Assembly (NCBI RefSeq): GCF_003097315.1
Contig: NZ_QDDL01000004.1
Coordinates: forward strand, 186,001-250,000
DNA length: 64,000 nt
Direction: 5' to 3'
Source: Pelagibaculum spongiae
GTDB lineage: Bacteria > Pseudomonadota > Gammaproteobacteria > Enterobacterales > Pelagibaculaceae
The position numbers and the translations under genes were made by a program. The notes beneath the pieces are model-generated. The model was not told the origin of the DNA. It worked only from the letters and a program-made list of their open reading frames with translations, and did no database searches. Shown here one piece after another: positions 16,967-28,900 of this stretch (positions are counted from its first letter, which is position 1; each line of letters starts with the position of its first letter).

Positions 16967-19900
16967 ATGAGCAATGACCAGTTGAAACAGCGGCTGGCGG
17001 GGCTGTCTGAAGCACAGCGCCGTCACCTGCTGCAAAAGCTGCGACAGCAGCAAAGTCAGACTGCTAGTCGCCAGCAAAAAAATGCTGCAGTTACCCAATC
17101 TAATGTTATTCCAGCCCAAATTGAGGCTGAAGATTACCCCTTGTCGTTTGCCCAGCAACGAATGTGGTTTATTGACCAAATGAGCGATCATCGGGAAGCA
17201 TTAAATATCCCGTTGATTTTGCATTTAACCGGCCAGTTGAATGTTGCTGCGCTTGAACAATCGTTAAAGATTTTAGTTGGGCGGCATTCGATGCTGCGGG
17301 CCAATTTTATTCATCATCACGGTGAAGCACGGCTTAAGCTGCAAACTGCGGGAAAATTCGAATTACATCAAGAAGATTTATCGCACCATGCAACGCCAGA
17401 AATACTGGCCAAAGAACACGCACGCTTAGAAGCAGCAACGCCTTTTGACTTAATTCATCAATTGCCGTTTCGGGCACGTTTGCTGCAGCTCTCGCTAGAT
17501 AAAAATCAGCAGCAGTATTGGTTATTACTCACGGTACATCATATCGTTGCTGATGGTGCTTCTATGGAAGTATTAGTGAGTGAATTGTCTCAGCTTTATC
17601 AGCAATTAGTTGCGAAAAAACCGACTGAACTTGCTTCATTACCATTGCAATATACCGACTACAGCGTTTGGCAGCGGTCGCTTGCCGAAAAAGGTGAGTT
17701 TGCTAAAGAACTAGAATGGTGGAGAAGTCAGCTTAAGGATTTACCCGAGTTGCTGCGGCTGCGTACCGATCATTCTCGTCCTGTTCAGCCATCCGGTAAG
17801 GGCGCTATTTTTCATTTTCCGCTAAACAATCGATTGTTAGACTCTCTACAGCAGCTGGCTTTGGATCAAAATTCAACGCTATTTATGCTGCTGCTGAGTG
17901 GTTTTCAGGGGATATTATCCCGCTGGAGTGATCAATCTGAAATTGCAGTGGCTATTCCAGGTAGTGGCAGAAGTCATACCCAGTTAGAGCCGCTGGTAGG
18001 CTGCTTTGTTAATTCATTGGTTGCCCACGCCTCGGTGGCAGAAAATCCAACGCTAGAGCAGTTAAATCAACAAACTAGCGAGCGGGTAAAGCAAGTATTC
18101 AATCATCAACAACTTCCGTTTGATTTGCTGATTGACCAGCTAGGTATCACACGCAAATCCTCCCATGCCCCGTTAGTTCAGGTTGGCTTTGGTATGAGTC
18201 GTGATCCGCAAATGCCGCAGTTACCAGGCCTTGAATTACAAATTAAAGAACCAGAACGCGCCACCGCAAAGTACGATTTATTGCTGATGGCGCGGCAAAA
18301 GTCGACCGGCGTTGAATTGTCGGTTGAATATTCAACTGATCTTTATCAGCAGTCGTCGATTGAACTAATGGCGCAGCAGTACCAAAACCTGTTGCAGGCG
18401 ATGGTTGAAATACCCAAAGCGTTACTTGCTTCCGTGCCGCTTTGGGATGGTATCGATCTGGCTAAAAGATTAAACCCGACTGCGATTAGCTCTGATCAAT
18501 CAATTAATCCGATGCTGCCTTTGACACAAATGCAGCGTGATTTATATCTAGAAAGCTCTCTTAATCGCGATGGTCTCGTTAATTCAGTCGGTGTCTATGC
18601 TGAAACTGACTATCAGATTGATCCGACGCTTTGGCAGCAGGCGGTTCAGCAGGTTTCTGATGCACACCCATCAATGCGTAGTTCGGTATTTAAATGTGAT
18701 CTACCCGGCGCTGATGTTGCTTACCAACAAGAAAATAACTCCTGGCCGATAGAGTTTCGATTTGACCAACTCGCAGCCGATCAGCTTCAGATTTGGCTTA
18801 ATCAACAAGTTAAGCAGCCATGGGATTTACACAATAATCGTCCACCAGTTCGTTTCGGCCTGATTCACCTAGATAATGGTAAAAGTGTTTGCTGGTTAGC
18901 GATCCATCATATGTTTTCTGATGGTTTCTCTATGATGGCGATGTTGAAACAACAGATTAAATGCTATCGCGGCGAAACCTTGCAGGTTGATGATTATTTC
19001 CAACAAGACGTCGCGCAGCTTAATCAGCAAATGGATACCGCTGAAATACTCGACTATTGGAAGCCATTATTGGAAAGCTGTGAGCCCTTGCAGCCAGATG
19101 AAAATTCTGCTGGTAAGCCAGAGCGGGTTGACCTCGAATATAAGCTGGATAATCAGCACTGGCGGCAAATTCAAAACTATTGCCAGCAGCTTTCAATACA
19201 TCCTTCAGTTTATTTCCGCTACATCTATGCCTTATTGTTGAAAATGCTTTGCCGCAGTGAAGAAAATTTCCAACTGCTGGATGTTCACCATGGCAGGCTA
19301 AAAGAGCAAATGCAGCATTTAGGCTGTTACTTTCAGCAAGTGCCTTTAGTTATTGAAAATAGTTGGCTAGAGCCAGAAAACAAAACCGTTAGCCAAGGCA
19401 TGTTGCAACTGGCGCAAGCGATTCGCCAAGTAGCGCCTTATCGAAAAATTTCTGTTTTACGCCAGCATCAATTATCTGACAGTGGTCGTTTGAACTTCAT
19501 GTTCAACTTCTATAGTTTTAAAAATCAGCTTGATATTTCAGGAGAAAATCTTGATGCAAAATTTATCAATCCTGATGTGCCTGAGCTGGTTGAGCTGATT
19601 GTCGAGCCTGAATCTGATGTGGCCGCTGAGCTGCAAAACCTTCGATTAAGCCTTAAATTCGTCGAATCTGAATTTGCCGATCGTAATTTATTACAACGGA
19701 TCGATGGTATCAGTCGACAAATTCTTGCTGGTACTGAGCAGCTTTCTCAATTGCAATGGATCAGTGCAGAAGAACAAAAGCAGCAGATTGAATCTTGGAA
19801 CCAGCAAGTAGAATCTCCGTGGCAAGAAGATATCGGGCAGAGATTTAATCGGGTTGCTATCGAGCATGGCGCTCGAACCGCGGTTAGTTTTGTCGATCAA

Positions 19901-22900
19901 AAATTAAGTTATGCCGAGCTAGAGCAATATAGCGCCAAGGTAGCCCATTGGGTCAGTCAACGAATCACCCAGCCCGGCCAGCCAGTAGCAATTTGTCTGG
20001 AGCGTAGCCAATGGCTACCGGTAATGATCCTTGGTGTTTTACGGGCCGGTGCCAGCTATTTACCGATTGATCCGATATTTCCAGATCAAAGAATCGAATA
20101 CATTCTTGGTGATAGCGAGACTGAATTATTAATTAGTGATAGTCATTTGTTGGATCGATTGACTCAATTTAACGGGCAAAGCCTGTTAATTGATCAGTCA
20201 GATATTGATCATACAAATGCCGGCTTGCACTGGTTGAACCTGCCTGCGCAATTTACCCCGCTTGCCGTTAAACCCGATGATTTGGCCTATAGCATTTACA
20301 CCTCAGGTACCACCGGAAACCCTAAGGGTGTAGCGATTACGCGGCACAATATGTTGCGGCTTTTTGATATTAGCCAACCGATTTTTAAGTTTTCCCATCA
20401 AGATGTCTGGAGTCTATTCCATTCCTATGCCTTCGATTTCTCGGTTTGGGAAATTTGGGGTGCGCTGTTATATGGCGCTGAGCTCGTCATTGTTCCTAGT
20501 GAAACAGCAAAAGACAGTGATGCGTTTTATCAGCTGTTGGTTGATCAGAAAGTTACTTTCCTTAATCAAACGCCGTCTGCTTTTAGTCAGATTATTCGAA
20601 TTGACGGCCAAAAACGCCTGCCGCTTAGTTTGCGCTGTGTCGTGTTTGGTGGCGAAGCGTTGGATTTCCCTGCATTAGATCAGTGGTACCAGCAGCATCA
20701 ACCAGACCAACCTTTACTGGTCAATATGTACGGCATTACCGAAACCACAGTTCATGTGACTTGGCACCCAATTAGTCTGCAAGATGTTCGCCGCGGAATC
20801 AGCATTATTGGCAAGCCTTTGGCGGATTTGCAGGGTTTTGTTTTAGACCCACAGCAGCGGATGTTGCCAGTGGGTGTTGCCGGAGAGCTGCATGTTGCCG
20901 GTGCTGGTGTTAGTCCGGGCTATCAAAACCGTTCAGAATTAACTGCTGAAAAATTTATTAGCCACGCTTTAGGACAGTTGCAAAATAGCCAAGGCAAGCT
21001 TTATCGCAGCGGTGATTTATGCCGATATGATATTGATGAAATTTCGGGTATAGAAAAAAACATCACTGGGCAGTTGGAATATTTAGGCCGAATTGATCAT
21101 CAAGTGAAAATTCGCGGCTACCGGATTGAACTAGGCGAAATTATTTCAGCGATTAGTCAGCATCCGAATATTCATGAAGCAGTGGTTCGCGTCAGAGAAA
21201 TTACCGCAGGCAATCCACAGCTGGTTGCTTGGTTGGTTGCTGCGGATCAGCAAACTGCTGGCAGATTAGATTTCGATCAGCTGCGAGCGCATCTGGAGCA
21301 AAGCCTGCCGAGTTACATGGTGCCAAATGCTTATATCTGGATTGATAGTTTACCGCTAACGGCCAATGGTAAGGTTAACGATAAGTTGTTGGCTGATCCG
21401 GAATTGCAGCAGCAAAATCGATATGTCGCTCCGAAAACTGAAATTCAGCAACAGTTAGTTGAAATTTGGTGTGAATTACTCGGTTTAGATCAAGTTGGTA
21501 TTCGCGATAATTTCTTCGAGCTAGGTGGCCATTCACTGCTGGCGACGCGGATGATGGCAAGAATCCGCGACCGGTTAGATACCGAAATCTCTCTGAAACA
21601 GCTTTTTGAAGCGCCAGAAATTGAACGGCTGGAATCGTTAATTGAAACGTCACGTCAGCATTCAGGTGCTCAGGTTGAAATACTGCCGGTTGATCCGCAG
21701 CAGACGGTTTTTGCTTCTGCTGAACAGAGACGAATCTGGTTTGCTGAGCAATTAGAGCCAGGTGCAGCTTATTTAATTCCAGCCGCTTTTGAATTAAATG
21801 GTCAGTTGAATATTGCAGCGCTAGAAAATGCAATTAACCAAATTATCCAGCGACATAGTTCACTGCGTAGTTACTTTCCTGCAGATAACGGTTTGCCATT
21901 GTTAGCGGTTAATTACCTTAGTGATTTCTCATTGCCGGTGGTGGATTTAACGCAATTGCCGCAAACCCTGGCGCAGCAAGAGCACCAGGCATTGCTGCTG
22001 GCTGAAGCTATGACGCCAATGGATTTGGAATATGGTCCGTTATATCGATTCAAATTGCTCAAGCTAGAAGCTGAGCAGCACCTATTACTTATCACATTGC
22101 ATCATACGATTGCAGATGGTTGGTCGATGGGTGTTTTGATGCGTGAACTGTCAATTTTATACAGCCAGAGAATAGAAAATAATTCAAATGATGAATTTTT
22201 AGGCTTGCCTGATTTGACAGTTGATTATCGAGACTATGCCGCATGGCAAGAAAAGTGGCGACAGCAGCCTGAAGCTCAACAAATGCTGCAGTGGTGGCAA
22301 AGTAATCTACAAGGTTTGCCTGAATTACAGTTACCTGAAAAGCTAACTTCAAATTTGAGTGCCAATCAAGAATTAATGCAATCTGGCAGGGAGTACCTAT
22401 TTGCTCTGGACCAGCAGCTAACTGAAAGCTTGCAAAAATTGGCTAGTCAATCAGGGGTTACCCTATTTGAATTATTGCTTTCCAGCTGGGGTTGGTTGAT
22501 ATCGCAATACAGTAATAGTTCAGATTTATGTATTGGAACGCCAATTGCTGGTCGCCAAACCAGCCAATTGGAACCGATGCTCGGTTGCTTCGTTAATATG
22601 CTGTGTTTGCGCCTTAAATTTTCTGGCCAGCAAACGGCCCAACAAGCAATTGCTCATGCGGCACAAGTTCATCGGTTAGCTCAGCAATATCAGCAGTTAC
22701 CCTATGATTTGTTGGTGGAATCATTAAATCATCAGCGTAAACAGGCTCCGTTCTTTAGAAGTGTTTTCACCCTTAATAGTGAATCGCCCCAACAGGATTT
22801 ATTGCTGCCGGGGTTGGAAATCCACCAGGCACATGCGCCAGTTACTTCAGCCAAGTTCGATTTAGCGCTGGGTATGTATATTAAGCAAGGCCGATTGCAG

Positions 22901-25900
22901 GGTGGATTAAACTGGCGAGATGCCATGTTTGAACAAACACTGATGCATTCCATGGTTGAAAACTTTAAAAAGCTTTTGCAAAGCATTTGTTTGCAACCAC
23001 AGCAGCCTTTGCGGCAGTTAAATTATCTATCGGACCATGATCGGTTAAATAAACGCCAAATCATTAATCCTCAAACTGCTAAAAGCAGCTTGAATTGGAC
23101 TGCCGCGCAATTACTCGCCATGCAGTGTGAAAGTTACCCTGGCAGAAGTGCAATTCGCTTTGATGGCGTTGAATTGCAATTCCATGAATTAAACCAGCGA
23201 GCACAAGCTTTGGCCGATTGGTTATTGGAGCAGGGGATTTACCCAGGAAGTACCGTGGCAATTGATATGCCGCTAGATGAATGTTTTGTGGTATCGGTTA
23301 TCGCCATGTGGAAAATTGGTGCTATTCCGTTGCCATTAGATGGATTAACCCCTGATCCGAACAATCAGGCAGCACTTGCCGTTGCCAATTTGCTGTTAAC
23401 TGACTGGCAGCGCCGAGATAGGTTTGCCCTCAGTTGTTCGTCGGTTGCGATCGACTTGCACCATTTGCCTTTGGCGGGGAATGAGCAGCCGCTTCAAGTT
23501 ATTGAGCATCGCTTATGGTCATTGTTGAGCGATGGAGCGATCCAGCAAATTGATACCGTCGAACTGATACCGGCATTAGAGCAAATTCGACAAACGCTGC
23601 AATGTGGTCAAGACCATCCAGATACCTTGGCGTTAACACATGATCAGCAATCAATTGATTTTATATTGCAATTTTCAATGCTGTTATTCGGTGATTGCTT
23701 GCAATTAGACATGTTTGAAAGTGATCAGCTGCAGCTCGGAAAAATTGCCAAGGTCGATGTTTTGCCGCTTGATCAACAGCAGTTATTCGAATTTTCACCA
23801 CAAATTCAACAACAACTTAAACAACAATCCAATTTATCTATTTGGTTAAACCTGAATCAGTCGATCAATCCGGCTTTGCTTGAATTACCACTGGCGATAA
23901 AGCAATCCTGCCATTTATCATTAGTTAAAAAGAACGGTCAGTTGCTTGGCTTTGCTGAATATCAACCGCAAGACAGATGTTTTGAGTTGCAAGCGGCGGT
24001 TGGTCAAACATTGCAGGTAAGTGATTCTGCTGGACAGCCGATACCTGCATTCGCGATTGGCTATTTAAACCAACAGCTAGATTTGCAGCCGAATCAGAGT
24101 GAAGTTTTACCAATTCTGGTTCGACAGCATCAAGATAAACTTCTGTTGTTGGCCGATGTTGTCAGTGTTAGTGAATCCGAATCATCTTTATCGGATCAGC
24201 ATCAGCAGCAAGCCACTTCAGCAGAACAAATCTGGTTAGAAGGGCCGCTAGAGCAGCAAATTGCCAGTATTTGGCAGCCTTTGTTGCAGCTAGAAAACTT
24301 GCCAGATCGACGGGCTAATTTCTTTTTAATTGGTGGTCATTCATTGCTGGCCAGTCAGGTAGTGGCGCGGCTTAAAAAGCAGCTGTCACTCGCGATTTCT
24401 TTGAAAATGCTATTTGATCATCCGGTATTGGCAGATTTTGCAGAGCAGATTTCGGCATTACAACAATCAACAATATTGCAAGAAACAGGTTTCACTGATC
24501 GACCGGCTTTGTTGCCAACCGGTGAAACGCAAGGACCGTTGTCTTGGGCCCAGCAACGATTATGGTTTGTGCAGCAGATGGATCTTGATGATCCGGCATA
24601 TAACATGCCTGCCGCAGTGAAGCTAACCGGTCGATTAAATATTGCAGCGTTAAATCAGGCGGTATTTAAGCTGCTTGAAAGACACCAAGTGCTCAGAAGT
24701 TATTTTTCAGTTCACAATAATCAGCCGCTGCAAAAAATTCTGCCTAATGAATTTTCTGAAATTCCGCTATTAGATTTAACCACGCTTAGCCAAGCGAGCA
24801 TTGAGCAGGAACAACAGAGAATCCTGCAGCGAGAAGCAGAAAAACCATTTGATTTACAACGTGGGCCGTTAATTCGAGTGCAGTTGGTTAAGTTAACTGC
24901 AAAACAACATATTTTGCAGTTAACGGTTCATCACATTGCTGCCGATGGCTGGTCAATTGATCTGTTGTTAAAAGAGATCAGCGAAGGTTATCTGGCGGCT
25001 TGTGAAAACAGATCGCCTGAATTGCCAGCGTTGCCGGTTCAGTACCTTGATTTCTCGCTGTGGCAAAGAAGTTGGCTTGATCAGCAGCAGTTACAACAAC
25101 AGCTCGATTATTGGAAAAACCAGTTACAAGATGCACCAGCATTATTGAGTATGCCGCTGGATCGACCTCGATCGGATGTTACTGACCGCACCGCTGATAC
25201 GGTTGAGTTTTCGGTATCGCCTAACCTATCCCAGCAATTGGTTTCACTGGCCAAGCAGCAAAATGTCACGCCTTATATGTTGATGTTGTCCAGTTGGCAA
25301 ATGCTGCTAGCGCGTTGGACAGATCAGTCTGATATTTGTATTGGTGTGCCGGAAGCCGGGCGTAATTTACCGGAGCTTGAGCCGTTGATTGGCTGCTTTG
25401 TTAATGCGCAGATTATTCGCCAGCAATTTAAGGGAAACCCTTCCTTTATCCAAAGCCTGCAACAGACCCGGCTAGCGGTAATGGGTGCCTTGTCTAACAG
25501 CGAAGCGCCCATCGATATGGTGATTGATGCTTTGGCGGTGGAACGCAGCAAGCATTACGAGCCGCTGGCACAAAGTGGTTTTTCTTGGTTAAGCCAAGGG
25601 CCGTTGCAATTGCAGATGGATCAATTGCAGGTTGAGTCACTGCAAGTGTTTACCGGTCGGGCCAAATACGATTTGATTATGGCGCTCGGCCTTGATCAGC
25701 AAGGGCAGTTGCAAGGTGCCTTGGAATATTGCACCGGTTTGTTTAATCGCTCTAGCATGCAGCGCTTGTTAGATGCCTGGCAATTATTGTTGGCGCAATT
25801 GGTTGAAATGCCAGAAATTACTTTGCAGCGATTGGCGTTGGATTCAGCCGATACTTCAGGCATGCCGCTAAGCCCCGTGCAACGAGATTTAGCGCTACAA

Positions 25901-28900
25901 AGTCTGCGAGATCCGCAAAGCCAATCAAATAGTTTTGGTTTAGTTTTGCCGTTGCCACGTTTATTAGATCCACAAACCTTGCAACAGGCATTGGATCAAT
26001 TAATTCAACATCAGCCTTATTTAAACCATCGATTATACAATCGAAAAGAGCTATGGAATGGGCCGTTATGGTTATCGCCTTCGCAGCAAAGCTTGACCGT
26101 GCAATCGTTGGATTGGCGTCATTTTTATTATGATCAGTCGACCTTAATCGACCATGCAGAGCAGTTAATTCGCCAGCCATGGCAGGTAATTGATCAGCCG
26201 CTATTTCAGATTGGCCATATATTGACTGATCAATGCAGTTATCTGTTACTGCGAAATCATCATTTATTGGTTGATGGTATTGGCTGTGTGCAGATTGCCC
26301 AGCAATTAATCGATTGTTATCAGGCGCTGGAAAACAATAATCCGATTGAACTGCCGCAACCGATGATTGCCGATGACATGCGTTTGCTACGGCAGATCAC
26401 CGATCAGAGCGAGCATCTTGAGTTTTGGCAACAAGCGCTTGCTAACAGTGAAGCGGCAACTTTGCTTAAAAAGCCGCTGCCAGCCGCAATAACAGCTGAA
26501 GTTGAATCTGGATTAAAGCCACAGCGAAAATTAATTCGAGTCGATTTGAACAAGCAGCTTTGGTTGGATGTTCAGCAAGCGGCTGAGCAGCAAAATGTAT
26601 CGCTTCCAAATTTATGTCGGGCCATTTATGCCTTGCAAATTCAATCGGTAACCCATGCGCAACATGATTTCTGTTTGACCGAATTTGCTTCGGGCAGAAC
26701 AATCGAACAATTAACCGCTGCCGGTTGTTATTATCAGCCAGTGCCTTGTTTGATTGAACATGATTGGTTGGCTGGCGATAACACAATTACTGAGTTGGCG
26801 AATCAAATTCGCTTGTCTCGTCGCCAAGGGCAAAAGCATTTACCGATTAGCCCAATGGCACAAAAACAACTTGTGAATGCTGGCCAAGCTGGCTTTATGT
26901 TTAACTTTATTAACTTCTTGCAAGGTATTGAATTTGAGAGAAATAGCTTGCCGTTTGTTGATTTTTCACCTTCAGTGGATGGACAAACTCAGCTGGTATT
27001 AAAGGCGCAAGAAAATTCGCTGGAAATGCAGTTGTATTGCGATGCAGATTTTGCCGCCGAGCAATGGTTGCAGCAAATGGAATCTTTACTGGGACAGTTT
27101 GTTGCAGCACATGCCGAGCAACAAACTTTGACGTTGTCTGATTTGCAGATGTGCCTGCCCAATAGCCTGCTCAGTAAGACACAGAACAATGCTGCAATTT
27201 ATGATGCAAGAGAAATGGCTCAGTCAGTCAATTTAGTTGCAAGTATTTCTCAGCAATTTACTGAAAGCGCAGCAAAACATTCCAATAACATTGTAATTGA
27301 ATCGTCACAAGGCTCATTAACATATCAGCAATTTGCACAGCAAGTGGCTCGCTTTGCTGTGCTATTGCAGCAACAGGGCGTTACTAGTGGTGATCGAATA
27401 GCAATTTGTGGTGATTTAACCAGTGAATTACTGGCTAGTATTATGGCGGTGATTGGTTGTGGTGCCAGTTACTTGCCGATTGATGCATCGATTCCGGTCG
27501 GTCGTATTCAACAAATAATTGAAGATGCACAACCGACATTAATTATTTGTCAGCCAGATAAATTACCTGAGCTGACGAGGCTAGTGACGGAGTTAGCCCC
27601 AGAGCAATTAATTTCACCTGTTCAACTGCTTAGTTTTGATCAGTTGTCTGCCCAGGCGGCGGCATTAACGAGTAGTCAGTCACAATTAGATAATTGGAAT
27701 GCACCAGATACCAATTCACTGACACCGCTTTATGCGATTTTCACTTCTGGTTCAACCGGTCGGCCTAAGGGTGCTCAGGTTCGCCGTGATAGTTTTATAA
27801 ACCTTCTTAATTGGTATCTCAATGATGCTGGGTTAGACCAGCAACAAACATTGTTACCTATCTCCAGTATTGGCTTTGATCTGACCCAGAAAAACCTGAT
27901 TGCTCCGCTTTTGGCTGGTGCCAAACTAGTTCTACCGACGACTGCTAGCTATGACCTGCTGCAAATCCGACAGTTGATCGAACAGCATAAAGTCAGTTGG
28001 CTGAACTGTGCGCCGAGTGCTTTTTATCCGTTGCTTGAAAGTGACTTAGAAGGTGGTCTGCAAACGATTGCTTCGATTAAAACACTGGTGCTGGGTGGCG
28101 AAGCGGTGCAGCTTTCTCGATTAAAAGATTGGCTGGTTAGCAATCAGACTCGATTGATTAATAGCTATGGCCCGACTGAAGCTACTGATGTGGTTTGTTA
28201 CAGCGAATTATCTGGGCAACAGTTAGTTGACCAACAATATATAACGCTAGGTCAGCCAATCTCTGGAGTGAAATTGCAAGTTTGCGATGGTCAGCAACGT
28301 GTTTTGGCGCAAGGTATGATTGGTGAATTGGTTATTTCTGGTATTGCGGTCGGTGACGGCTATATCGGTCAGAATCAATTAACCGAGCAGAGTTTTCCGT
28401 TAATTAATGGTGAAAAGTGTTATCTCACCGGTGATTTAGGTTGGATGGAAAATAATCGATTCCATTATCTGCGTCGTCGTGATTTCCAGTTAAAGCTTAA
28501 TGGTTTACGGATGGAACCAGGAGAGATTGAGCAAAGGGTGCAGCAGCTGGATGGCATTATTGAAGCCATCGTACAGCCGCAAGATAATTTGCTGGGTTGT
28601 TGGGTATTGCTAGATACCAAAACAGCCACCCCTGAAACCAGTCAGATAATGACGCATTTACGCCAGTATTTACCGGATTATATGGTCCCTGCGTTTTTTG
28701 TTGCGCTTGATCATTGGCCATTAAATGCCAGTGGCAAGGTTGATCGAAAGTCGTTACCGGCACCGCAACAGGCTGAAGTGGAAAACATTCCGCCAACAAC
28801 TGAATTACAAGTAGATTTGGCGGCGATCTGGTGTGAACTGTTAGGGGTCACCGAAGTTTCTATTAATCAGGACTTTTTCCAGTTAGGTGGTCATTCGCTG

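Noticed and set aside
18512-19770. C* domains as epimerization domains
   Set aside because: Some blocks recall E domains, but C* follows a C domain and precedes an A domain, while E domains follow a carrier. The carriers here also have GGHSL rather than the GGDSI form usual before E domains.
23099-24230. Degenerate A domain caused by a frameshift error
   Set aside because: The frame is open throughout, the upstream part still aligns with A-domain structure, the segment is shorter overall, and I see no A-domain core motif in the other frames.
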